Shown here in pieces: positions 26,524-34,156 of a stretch of DNA of 64,000 nt. The stretch spans positions 1 to 64,000 of the forward strand of contig WGBU01000070.1 in the NCBI GenBank assembly GCA_015494155.1, written 5' to 3'. Each line of letters starts with the position of its first letter. The first letter of the stretch is position 1. Made by a program: the position numbers and the translations under genes. The notes under the pieces were generated by a model, which saw only the letters and a list, made by a program, of their open reading frames with translations, was not told where the DNA came from and searched no databases. The DNA is from Deltaproteobacteria bacterium. GTDB lineage: Bacteria > Desulfobacterota > Dissulfuribacteria > Dissulfuribacterales > Dissulfuribacteraceae.

Positions 26524-26552
26524 AGAATAGCACAAGAAATCATCCATTACAA
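26524..26552 (-). promoter_or_regulatory. Sigma-70-type promoter of sat
   Basis: On the minus strand TTGTAA (26552-26547) and TATTCT (26529-26524) are spaced by 17 bases. The start would fall near 26517, giving a leader of about 43 bases that ends in the strong sat ribosome binding site. Confidence 0.6.
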
Positions 26553-26568
26553 GGGAACAAATTTCAGG

Positions 26569-26603
26569 TTTTGTTAAATTTTATACGTGAAAATTTAACA
26601 AAA
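26569..26603. repeat. 14-bp perfect inverted repeat upstream of the sat promoter
   Basis: TTTTGTTAAATTTT (26569-26582) and AAAATTTAACAAAA (26590-26603) are perfect complements around ATACGTG. It lies between the nrfD terminator and the sat -35, at about -52 to -86. The arms contain TTGTTAA and TTAACAA, which equal Rex half-sites, but 16 bases apart instead of 4. Confidence 0.7.
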
Positions 26604-26627
26604 AATGGGGGCATGTGCCCCCATTTT
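26600..26627 (-). terminator. Terminator after the nrfD-like gene
   Basis: AAAATGGGGGCA (26602-26613) and TGCCCCCATTTT (26616-26627) form a 12-bp stem, with a T-run on the minus strand. It lies 22 bases after the nrfD-like stop and separates that gene from sat. Confidence 0.85.
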
Positions 26628-26649
26628 CCAATAGTATTGGGAAGTCGCT

Positions 26650-27837
26650 CTATGCGTCTTTCGAAGGGGTATTGAATACTATCTCACCAAATAGAAAGAG
26701 GGTGAACGCAAGGGCGATCCCGCCTAGAAGCATCATATTTTCATGGAGGGATGGGGTATAGCTAAAGTATTGTGGTAGGTTTACGATGTTGTATTTGTGG
26801 AAGTGGGGGACGAGTTGGCCCACTATGACCAGGTCGTAGTATTTGAAGAATATCCCCACAAGACATACGAGCCCTGCCGTTGATAAGGCCGTGAGCCCCT
26901 TGGCCCTTGACACGGCCAGGATGATGAAGGGGATGACTACTGCCAGGGCCACCTCGCCAAACCAAAAATTAGTGGAATAGTCACCCTGTACCAGATAGAC
27001 CAAGGCCTCTGGATTCTGGCTCAGGCTGGGATTGTAGCCAAGATACGCCTTCCAGCCAGTGAAGACCGCTGAAATGGCGAGCAGTACCATCATGAGCTTG
27101 CCAACTGCGCTCAAGGCCCTTGTGATGGTGGCATCTGGCTCCTCGCCCCTTACCTTGTAGGCAAACCAATTGAAAAAGAGGACAGCACTACAACCAAGGA
27201 GTGTGGCATATGTGAAGAAGTAGAGGGGCATATATTGCTCAACCCAGAACTGCCTAGAGGCCACCAGCGACATATCGGCCTTCATGTTGAGGTTTGCAGC
27301 ACTCACTGCGATTAGTGCAATGGTGCCAAAGATGCGGGCCATTTTGTAATTTCCCCTGTGGAGCATGAGGAAATTGATGGCAAGCACCAAGAGGTAGCTG
27401 CTGTAGATGGTGCTCTTCCACCAGATATTGGATTCTGGATGGGGACTCAGCACGGCATAGATGGGCACGCGCCAGGGGTTCTCCAGTTCTAGTGATATGC
27501 TCATGAGGGCACAGGCAATGGTAACGATTGCAAGGAGCACTGTGCGCTTTACTATAGGTTTAAAGACCTCAATACCAAATACCTGTCCCAAGGACGCAAC
27601 GATGGTGAGCCCTGTGGAAAGACATGCAAAGAATGCGTATCCAGAGATGAGAATACCCCAAGGCACTTCTCTCGTGGTGCCAAAGACATGGTCATGGCCC
27701 ACATACATGGCGTGGAGCGCAAAAGAAATACCCACTGCAGTTAGGGCGCCAAAGGCCAGCATGAGGTATATTGCAAAGGTTGGTGCCTCTACACTACTGA
27801 CCCTGGTCTCTGCTGTGAACGAGTTGGTTTTGGACAT
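26650..27837 (-). CDS. NrfD/PsrC-type membrane protein, solitary
   Basis: The start is ATG 27837 with AAGGAGGT 7 bases upstream; the open frame reaches 27903. The 395-residue protein has about nine transmembrane helices and the NrfD-family look, including FKPIVKRTVLLAIVTIACAL, then SPHPESNIWWKSTIYSSYL. Such proteins bind menaquinone on the membrane face and normally pair with an iron-sulfur subunit and a catalytic subunit. No such partner is encoded within 5 kb on either side, which is unusual. The neighbour downstream on the same strand is sat, but a terminator lies between. Its substrate is unknown; a quinone-linked role in sulfur respiration is inference. Confidence 0.85.
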   Translation of the reverse strand: MSKTNSFTAETRVSSVEAPTFAIYLMLAFGALTAVGISFALHAMYVGHDHVFGTTREVPWGILISGYAFFACLSTGLTIVASLGQVFGIEVFKPIVKRTVLLAIVTIACALMSISLELENPWRVPIYAVLSPHPESNIWWKSTIYSSYLLVLAINFLMLHRGNYKMARIFGTIALIAVSAANLNMKADMSLVASRQFWVEQYMPLYFFTYATLLGCSAVLFFNWFAYKVRGEEPDATITRALSAVGKLMMVLLAISAVFTGWKAYLGYNPSLSQNPEALVYLVQGDYSTNFWFGEVALAVVIPFIILAVSRAKGLTALSTAGLVCLVGIFFKYYDLVIVGQLVPHFHKYNIVNLPQYFSYTPSLHENMMLLGGIALAFTLFLFGEIVFNTPSKDA

Positions 27838-27874
27838 AGCGAACCTCCTTAAAATCAACTTGAAGTTTATGATT

Positions 27875-27903
27875 ACAATAACAAGATATTGATAGAAATG
27901 CAA
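27875..27903 (-). promoter_or_regulatory. Promoter of the nrfD-like gene
   Basis: On the minus strand TTGCAT (27903-27898) and TATTGT (27880-27875) are spaced by 17 bases. The predicted start is near 27868, about 30 bases before the ATG. Confidence 0.6.
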
Positions 27904-27905
27904 TA

Positions 27906-27923
27906 AAAAAATAGCTATTTTTT
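27906..27923. promoter_or_regulatory. 18-bp perfect palindrome upstream of the nrfD-like promoter
   Basis: AAAAAATAGCTATTTTTT is self-complementary and ends 3 bases upstream of the -35, about -38 to -55. That position suits an activator or upstream-element binding protein. It lies in the divergent gap with uvrB, so it could serve either gene. Confidence 0.5.
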
Positions 27924-28003
27924 AGTATCATAATAAATTGTAAAGATAAGCTGAATTTTTCATTTTCATATGTGAGAAAACAGTCAAATAGGTGTTAGAA
28001 AAA

Positions 28004-30019
28004 ATGGAAAGTAGAATTTTTAAGTTACACGCACCGTTTAGGCCTAGCGGAGATCAACCCAAGGCCATAGAGGCCCTATCGAAGGGATTAAAAGAAGGGG
28101 CTCCCCACCAAATACTCCTAGGAGTAACGGGCTCTGGAAAGACCTTTACCATGGCTAACATTATCGAAAGATGTGGCCGTCCCACCCTAATAATAGCGCC
28201 AAACAAGACCCTTGCCGCACAGCTCTTTGGAGAATTGAAGTCCCTCTTTCCTGAAAACGCTGTGGAATATTTTGTCAGTTATTACGACTATTATCAGCCA
28301 GAGGCCTATATCCCACAGTCAGATACCTACATAGAGAAAGACGCCTCAATAAATGAGTTCATAGACAGACTGAGACACAGCGCCACAAGGGCCGTGTTGA
28401 CCCGGCGAGACGTCATAGTTGTGGCCAGTGTCTCTTGTATCTATGGTCTTGGCTCACCAGAAGAATATGAAGAGATGCACCTCTTTTTGAAGAGGGGAGA
28501 CACGAGGACCAGGGAAGAGATCATAGACCACCTGATCTCCATGCTATACCAGAGAAACGACGTCAACCTCAAAAGGGGGCAGTTCCGGGTAAGGGGAGAT
28601 GTCATTGATATATTTCCATCCCATGAAGAGGACAGGCTTGTTAGAGTGGAACTCTTTGGAGATGAGATAGAAGAACTCTCCTATGTGGACCCTTTGACTG
28701 GAAAGCGGATTGGCGAGGTCATGAGCACACTCATCTACCCCACTAGCCACTATGTCACTACAAGAGACAGGCTAAAGCGTGCCATAGAGACGATCAAGGC
28801 CGAGCTAGAGGAGCGGCTCAGGGTCCTACGGAATGAAAAGAGGCTAGTTGAGGCCCAGAGGCTCGAGGAGAGGACCAGGCTTGACCTCGAGATGCTTGAA
28901 GAACTGGGTTACTGTCCTGGCATAGAAAATTACTCAAGACACCTGTCTGGAAGAAGACCTGGCGAACCGCCCCCGACCCTTTTGGACTATTTTCCAGAGG
29001 ACTTCATTGTCTTCATAGACGAAAGCCACATCACAATCCCCCAGTTGAGGGGCATGTACAGGGGAGACAGGTCCAGGAAACAGACACTTGTGGAATATGG
29101 CTTTAGGCTACCCTCTGCCCTAGACAACCGCCCCCTTACATTCGAAGAGTTTCAAAGGGCAGTGCATCAGGTGATCTACGTATCTGCCACACCAGGGCCT
29201 TATGAGCTTGAGGTGGCCAGAGGACATATCGTAGAGCAGATCATCCGTCCAACCGGGCTCCTAGACCCTGAAATGGTGGTACGCCCTGCGAGGAATCAGG
29301 TAGAAGACCTAGTAGGTGAGATCCAGGAACGCATCAAACTAAATGAGCGCGTCTTGGTGACCACTCTCACCAAGAGGATGGCAGAGGAGCTCACAGACTA
29401 TCTAAACGACCTTGGCATACGTGCGCAATACCTTCACTCAGACATCACAACTGTTGAGAGGAGCAAGATCATACAGGAATTACGCCAGGGCGTCTTTTAT
29501 GTATTGGTGGGCATAAACCTCCTAAGGGAAGGGTTAGACATGCCAGAGGTCTCTTTAGTGGCAGTCCTGGATGCAGATAAAGAGGGCTTTTTGAGGTCGG
29601 AGCGATCACTCATCCAGACTGCTGGGCGTGCTGCCCGAAACGTCCGAGGAATGGTGATACTCTATGCGGATACGGTCACAGAATCTATGAAAAGGGCGAT
29701 TGAAGAGACGAATAGAAGACGGGAGATCCAGTCCGCATACAACGAAAGACATGGTATAAGCCCGAAAGGCATAAAAAAAGCGAAAGAAGAGGCGCTCTTT
29801 GCACTCTTTGAATCTGAGGAGGGGACAGCAGATACTAAACTGAAGGAACCAGAAGTGGGCTACAGACATGGAGAGATGTCTGAGAAGGCGCTTAGAGAGC
29901 TACTTGAAAGAATCGAGAAGGACATGCATGAAGCGGCATCGCAACTGGACTTTGAGAGGGCGGCAATCTTGAGGGATCAATACCTCGAACTACGCACCAG
30001 GCTATCTGAAACAGTGTGA
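28004..30019 (+). CDS. uvrB: Excinuclease ABC subunit B
   Basis: UvrB is the damage-verifying helicase-like subunit of nucleotide excision repair. I use ATG 28004, with AGGTG upstream, over the GTG at 27992. Walker A is GVTGSGKT (residues 40-47), the DNA-clamping beta-hairpin is [12 protein letters not shown] near residue 92, DEXX-box and motif VI elements are present ([14 protein letters not shown]), and a C-terminal UVR motif for UvrC binding lies in the last 35 residues. Length (671) is normal. uvrC and a full-length uvrA are not in the window, although a shortened UvrA relative is at 34157. Confidence 0.98.
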   Translation: MESRIFKLHAPFRPSGDQPKAIEALSKGLKEGAPHQILLGVTGSGKTFTMANIIERCGRPTLIIAPNKTLAAQLFGELKSLFPENAVEYFVSYYDYYQPEAYIPQSDTYIEKDASINEFIDRLRHSATRAVLTRRDVIVVASVSCIYGLGSPEEYEEMHLFLKRGDTRTREEIIDHLISMLYQRNDVNLKRGQFRVRGDVIDIFPSHEEDRLVRVELFGDEIEELSYVDPLTGKRIGEVMSTLIYPTSHYVTTRDRLKRAIETIKAELEERLRVLRNEKRLVEAQRLEERTRLDLEMLEELGYCPGIENYSRHLSGRRPGEPPPTLLDYFPEDFIVFIDESHITIPQLRGMYRGDRSRKQTLVEYGFRLPSALDNRPLTFEEFQRAVHQVIYVSATPGPYELEVARGHIVEQIIRPTGLLDPEMVVRPARNQVEDLVGEIQERIKLNERVLVTTLTKRMAEELTDYLNDLGIRAQYLHSDITTVERSKIIQELRQGVFYVLVGINLLREGLDMPEVSLVAVLDADKEGFLRSERSLIQTAGRAARNVRGMVILYADTVTESMKRAIEETNRRREIQSAYNERHGISPKGIKKAKEEALFALFESEEGTADTKLKEPEVGYRHGEMSEKALRELLERIEKDMHEAASQLDFERAAILRDQYLELRTRLSETV

Positions 30020-30028
30020 GACATCACA

Positions 30029-30080
30029 TTTTTCCAAAAAACTGGAAAAATTTTTCCAAAAGTCTGGAAAACTGGAAAAA
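30029..30080 (+). terminator. Tandem terminator-like inverted repeats after uvrB
   Basis: TTTTTCCA (30029-30036) and TGGAAAAA (30043-30050) form an 8-bp stem followed by TTTTT. A second copy with similar arms (30051-30058 with 30065-30072 or 30073-30080) follows at once. The first works as a plus-strand terminator on paper. The repeated TTTTCCA/TGGAAAA units are symmetrical, so they may also serve the convergent PilZ gene. Confidence 0.6.
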
Positions 30081-30097
30081 TCAATCAATAATAATTT

Positions 30098-30571
30098 TCA
30101 TTTACTTGTCACCATGTGGAGCAGTTTATCCTTGTGTTCCTCATATACAGAGGGTGTAAAGGCAAGCCCCACCTCATACCAGCCCTCTAAGAAACTCGGC
30201 CTGGTCCACCGCACACATGCGGTGACATTCATGGGCGACTTTTTGTCTTCTCCAAAGAGCCAGAAGTCATAGCATTCTCCCTCGATGAATGAATCTGCCA
30301 CCATCACCCTCATCCCACCCAGACTAACATCTACTGTAAAACAGTTGGGATGTTCGGGGGACGTCTGTGTGGCACAAGGTACTATCTTCCTGGTTCTCGT
30401 GTACTTTCTCCGATCTTCTTGTTCACTTCGGCCCGACAATTGGTATTGTTTGTAGCGTACACACTCGGTATAGCGGGCCATACAATAGTGTTCTTTATGG
30501 ATGCTAAGGGGGATATACATCCCATTGTCTGGGATCAAACATATATCGTCAGAAAAAAATGGGCACGACAC
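30098..30571 (-). CDS. PilZ-domain protein with N-terminal Cys module
   Basis: The 157-residue protein starts at GTG 30571 (AAAGGGA upstream). The N-terminal 40 residues carry four cysteines (C3, C11, C30 and C37) spaced like a small metal-binding module. A PilZ domain follows from about residue 50: the c-di-GMP motifs are DRRKYTR and, 25 residues later, DVSLGGMRV. The strand GWYEVGLAFT near residue 135 is typical of the barrel. PilZ proteins convert c-di-GMP into changes in motility or surface properties. It converges with uvrB and shares no operon that I can see. Confidence 0.88.
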   Translation of the reverse strand: MSCPFFSDDICLIPDNGMYIPLSIHKEHYCMARYTECVRYKQYQLSGRSEQEDRRKYTRTRKIVPCATQTSPEHPNCFTVDVSLGGMRVMVADSFIEGECYDFWLFGEDKKSPMNVTACVRWTRPSFLEGWYEVGLAFTPSVYEEHKDKLLHMVTSK

Positions 30572-30673
30572 GATACTTTTCCCTTTAAAAATTAGTTAGA
30601 TTAACGTTATTACTATAGTAAAGTAGGATCGAAATTTGACATGCCAAAAATGTGCCAAATGGCGAGACAGGAG

Positions 30674-32227
30674 CTATCTTTTAAATTTCTTTGGATCTAT
30701 GTTGTACTGACGCAGTTTAACGTATATAAGCGATTTGCTTATGCCAAGGCGGGATGCCGCCTTAAGTGTATTCCCATTGGAACTCTCCAAGGCAAAACGG
30801 ATCAGTTGCTCTTCTATAAATGCTAAAGAATCCTTTAGCGGCATCTTGCGGAGCTTCTCCTCTAGGCCAGGCCGCACCCGATGGGATGGATTGTGCTCCT
30901 GCATCATTTCCTGTACCTGGGAAGACTTGGCCTCAAAGACTATGTCCTCAGGTCTAAGCTCGTTATCCTTGGCAAAGATCATGGCCCTAAGGAGGACATT
31001 CTTTAACTGCCTTACGTTTCCAGGCCAATTGTACTGTAGCAATTTATCCCTCACATCTGCTGAGATGAAGTCTATCGGCTTGTTGAGCCTGGTCCTATAG
31101 GTCTTGATGAAATTGGTGGCCAACAGGATGATGTCCTCTGTCCTCTCTCGAAGGGGTGGAATGTGTAGATTAACCACATTTAGCCTATAAAACAGGTCCT
31201 CCCTAAAGCGTCCCTTTTTAACTGCCTTTTCAAGATCGACATTGGTGGCAGCTATGACACGCACATCCACCTTTAAGGCCTGTTCTGCACCCACCCTGTG
31301 AATCTCTCCAGTCTCGAGTGCGCGTAGGAGTGCAACCTGCATCTTTGGAGAGATATCACCAATCTCGTCGAGGAAGAGGGTGCCCTTATCTGCCAACTCG
31401 AATTTGCCCTTGTGACGTCCAACAGCTCCTGTAAAGGCCCCCCGTTCATGTCCGAACAATTCACTCTCCAAGAGGCTCTCTGATATGGCCGAACAGTTGA
31501 CCTTTATAAAAGGCCCAGCACTCCTGGGGCTCAAGTGGTGTATGAGGCTTGCCACCAACTCCTTGCCAGTACCACTTTCGCCGGTGACGAGCACTGTAAG
31601 GTTAGTAGGGGCTATCATCTGGATCTGGTGACGTATATTTTGAATCTGTTCACTACAACCTATGAATCTATCGAGGATCTCTCTCTTTTTTACCTGATCC
31701 TCTAGTTTGTCCACCTCGAGGAGCAGCCTCTCTTTAAGCCCGTCAATATCCTTCAACTCCTCGATCTTGCTCCTGATCTCCTGGGACATGAACTCGTTCA
31801 GGCGCTTTAAGCGCTCCTCAAGTTCCTTTCGCTGGGTATCGTCCCTCATCACCAAGAGGGCGAGGTGCTCGTTCTTATATCCTTTGAAGGGGACTGCGGA
31901 TATCTCTACATGTCTATCCCTTATCTGTTTCTGAAAAAGCCGACCTTCCCATGAACCCTCCATGACGGCCCTCAAGGGACAGTCATCTGTACATGCATGT
32001 CTCCTTCCCATGAAGACCTGATAGCATGACTGACCCAATATGCCTTTCCAGATGGATGCGGCACTCTTATTCATGTACTCCACGGTAAAGTCTTCCCTTA
32101 TGAGGACGACAAACTCACTCATACAGTCTAGTAAGGCTGCAGTATTCTCACGGATGCGCTTTGCATCGGTCTGGAGGGCCTTTACTACCTTATCGTCGTG
32201 AAGTTGCGTCATCACACCTATTGGCAT
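30674..32227 (-). CDS. Sigma-54-dependent transcriptional activator with PAS sensor
   Basis: This 517-residue regulator has an N-terminal PAS domain (about 35-130), a coiled-coil linker, and an AAA+ domain with Walker A GESGTGKE (216-223), the sigma-54 contact loop GAFTGA (263-268) and Walker B LFLDEIG (284-290). A C-terminal Fis-type HTH follows (NTLKAASRLGISKSLIYVKL). The PAS domain has C68, C79 and C83 in a C-x10-C-x3-C layout that could sense redox or hold a cofactor. It is not a two-component receiver protein. Downstream of an outer-membrane barrel gene by 28 bases, it may control that gene. Its signal is unknown. Confidence 0.92.
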   Translation of the reverse strand: MPIGVMTQLHDDKVVKALQTDAKRIRENTAALLDCMSEFVVLIREDFTVEYMNKSAASIWKGILGQSCYQVFMGRRHACTDDCPLRAVMEGSWEGRLFQKQIRDRHVEISAVPFKGYKNEHLALLVMRDDTQRKELEERLKRLNEFMSQEIRSKIEELKDIDGLKERLLLEVDKLEDQVKKREILDRFIGCSEQIQNIRHQIQMIAPTNLTVLVTGESGTGKELVASLIHHLSPRSAGPFIKVNCSAISESLLESELFGHERGAFTGAVGRHKGKFELADKGTLFLDEIGDISPKMQVALLRALETGEIHRVGAEQALKVDVRVIAATNVDLEKAVKKGRFREDLFYRLNVVNLHIPPLRERTEDIILLATNFIKTYRTRLNKPIDFISADVRDKLLQYNWPGNVRQLKNVLLRAMIFAKDNELRPEDIVFEAKSSQVQEMMQEHNPSHRVRPGLEEKLRKMPLKDSLAFIEEQLIRFALESSNGNTLKAASRLGISKSLIYVKLRQYNIDPKKFKR

Positions 32228-32255
32228 GTTCCTCTCCCCAAAAAGACGACCCTTA

Positions 32256-33608
32256 TTATATGATTATTCTAAGTCCTATATAGACCTCGCTATTTGTGTC
32301 GTAGAGGTCAAAATAGGACCCCTCATCCCCATAAATTGAATGTATGCCAAAAAGGATATAAAGATTATCCCTTGGCTTCCAAGTCAATTCAGGATTAACA
32401 TACCACATCTCATTGGCCAAGCTGTAAAAACCAGTCAAGGAAAGGTCAAACCTCTCCTCCCAGAAGGTCCAATCAAATTTTAATGTAAACCCCGTATCCA
32501 CTCTTGGATCGAACATAATGTTCTCATCATATGCATCTATTAGCTGCTGAAAAAACTGCATATTTAGATACAAATTGTCTTCAAAAAACCTGTCTAGTCC
32601 AATTATATATTGAAAATAGCCTTTTTGACAGTAAGAAAAATTATTTTCAAGAAATACCCTCCCAGTGTGGTATACTGCCTCCCCCCTAAGGCCCCACGAG
32701 CCAAGCGTTGTATCAAACTCTAGCCCAAACATGCTATCTCTAGGATACTCAACCCCTACAGAAAGATCACTTAGATAAGGGAGTAGTTGGTAAAGGCCCT
32801 TTAAGCGCTCCCCATCAGTGATTACATCTACGGTGATGCCTGGGATTTTTGGCGCCTTCAGTGCAGGATATGGTGAGCGATCATGGAGATAGAGGTAGCT
32901 AAGAGCAAGGTCGATGTCGTGGATCTGAAAGCTCCATCTCATGCCCAATTCAATGTCTCGTAGGCTATAGGTCAGGTGATCTTCATCTACTTTTATCTTG
33001 ACTGGACCATGAGCGAATGTGTCAAGATAATGTCTGAATACCGCCCAGTCTGTGTCAAAATAATCTCGCTTGTGGTGATTTCCCTTGGGCGATACAATAA
33101 ACTCCAGAGTCTGCCCGCCCCTATACACCTTTAGTTGTGCCATGGGTATTGGTCTTTTCCTCTGGTCCAGGTCCATGAAGACCAGTTCCCTCAAGTCCTG
33201 GGGGTTTAGCTCATCTACTGGACTAAATTCATCGGCCTTACCCCAGGAGACTATCATATTTCCTAGACTAAATTCAAAGGCATCCCTTTTAAACTTAATA
33301 TAGGAGTCCCAGAGCTTGACCTCCTTCTGGTCCATGTCATTATCTGAATTCTTTGCATAAATATAGTCACCCTTCATAGAGAGCTTGGCATTAAACACAC
33401 CTTCTCTTTCCAGTTCCAGTTGGGGTCTTATGATGAGACGACCAAATGAGGTATCCTCCTCTCCGCCGTCATCTCTAAGATCCGTTGCTCCCCGTATGGA
33501 GATCTCATTCTTGAGCGAGTATTCCAGTGGCTGCGCAAAGCTACTGCCCCATATGGCCATTGTGAGAAAAAAGATATTGAGAAAAATAATCAATTGTGGA
33601 CCCTTCAA
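32256..33608 (-). CDS. Outer-membrane beta-barrel protein, DUF1302-like
   Basis: The 450-residue protein starts at TTG 33608 with GGAGG upstream and has a signal peptide ending near SSFAQ (residue 26). The mature part is rich in alternating amphipathic strands with aromatic girdles, and contains WGKADEFSPVDELNPQDLRE near residue 122, a pattern I associate with DUF1302-type barrels. It ends in Ile, not the usual aromatic residue. I infer a porin-like role for an unknown solute. It precedes the sigma-54 activator gene in the same direction; I found no clear GG-N10-GC promoter just upstream. Confidence 0.75.
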   Translation of the reverse strand: MKGPQLIIFLNIFFLTMAIWGSSFAQPLEYSLKNEISIRGATDLRDDGGEEDTSFGRLIIRPQLELEREGVFNAKLSMKGDYIYAKNSDNDMDQKEVKLWDSYIKFKRDAFEFSLGNMIVSWGKADEFSPVDELNPQDLRELVFMDLDQRKRPIPMAQLKVYRGGQTLEFIVSPKGNHHKRDYFDTDWAVFRHYLDTFAHGPVKIKVDEDHLTYSLRDIELGMRWSFQIHDIDLALSYLYLHDRSPYPALKAPKIPGITVDVITDGERLKGLYQLLPYLSDLSVGVEYPRDSMFGLEFDTTLGSWGLRGEAVYHTGRVFLENNFSYCQKGYFQYIIGLDRFFEDNLYLNMQFFQQLIDAYDENIMFDPRVDTGFTLKFDWTFWEERFDLSLTGFYSLANEMWYVNPELTWKPRDNLYILFGIHSIYGDEGSYFDLYDTNSEVYIGLRIII

Positions 33609-33644
33609 GAGATCGCCTCCTATTTTTTAGTAAAACACCACCCA

Positions 33645-33917
33645 TTAAAGGGCATCAAGAAAAAGCAGTACCTCCTTCAGGTTAAATATAATAAAAAGGA
33701 ACATCACAACCTCAAAAAATGTGTAAAATCGACGGAACAATCTGGCCTCGCCCCAGTATCCCTGTAGGTAGAGCCACTCGTATCGAGACCTACAGAGGGC
33801 ATGGAATAGTATGCACACAGATATGGCAAGGCCGAGGGCAGGGGTCAACTTTACCCCTTTTAGGGCATAAATATATGAGAGATTGCACTCTGATGTCAGG
33901 CAGAAAAGATTCCACAT
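33645..33917 (-). CDS. Small membrane protein of unknown function
   Basis: I do not recognise this product of up to 90 residues. It has two hydrophobic helices (LGLAISVCILFHALC and FFEVVMFLFIIFNL) separated by a charged, aromatic loop with RSRYEWLYLQGYWGEARLFRR. The ATG at 33917 has no ribosome binding site; a TTG at 33848 with AAAGGGG 5 bases upstream would give 67 residues and is perhaps the true start. It sits between the barrel gene and selC and might be the remnant of a larger membrane protein. Confidence 0.45.
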   Translation of the reverse strand: MWNLFCLTSECNLSYIYALKGVKLTPALGLAISVCILFHALCRSRYEWLYLQGYWGEARLFRRFYTFFEVVMFLFIIFNLKEVLLFLDAL

Positions 33918-34004
33918 GGGTATACCCGTTTGGGAGTTTTGTGCTTATATCTCTTTTATCGACAAGGGAGAACTTTTTGTGAAATGGGAGAAGGACAAAA
34001 AAAA

Positions 34005-34102
34005 TGGCGGAAGCGCATGGGAATCGAACCCACCCACGGGGCTCCTCACCCCGTGCACCGGATTTGAAGTCCGGGAGGGCCACCAGCGCCCTTTCCGCTT
34101 CC
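34005..34102 (-). tRNA. selC: Selenocysteine tRNA (anticodon UCA)
   Basis: The 98-base reverse complement has every tRNA-Sec hallmark: an extended acceptor stem starting GGAAGCGG, anticodon loop GACUUCAAAUC, a long variable arm with a GC-rich stem (ACGGGG and CCCCGU), the T-loop GGUUCGAUUCC and an encoded CCA. Its presence means the organism makes selenoproteins, such as formate dehydrogenase or NiFeSe hydrogenase, encoded outside this window. selA and selB are not seen here. Confidence 0.96.
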
Positions 34103-34109
34103 AAAAAAA

Positions 34110-34138
34110 TTTTTAAAGATTCCTTACGCCTTTGTCAA
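34110..34138 (-). promoter_or_regulatory. Promoter of selC
   Basis: On the minus strand TTGACA (34138-34133) and TAAAAA (34115-34110) are spaced by 17 bases. The -10 ends only 7 bases before the mature 5' end of the tRNA, so transcription would begin almost at the mature end. The -35 lies 18 bases from the divergent UvrA-like start codon. Confidence 0.6.
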
Positions 34139-34156
34139 GTTAAAAGCGTTTGAGAC

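Noticed and set aside
32256-33608. Sigma-54 promoter before the barrel gene
   Set aside because: I looked for GG-N10-GC in the upstream bases on the minus strand and saw none.
34005-34102. Selenoprotein gene with in-frame TGA inside the window
   Set aside because: selC prompted the search, but none of the recognised proteins here belongs to a known selenoprotein family and no gene stops early at a TGA with sensible homology beyond it.
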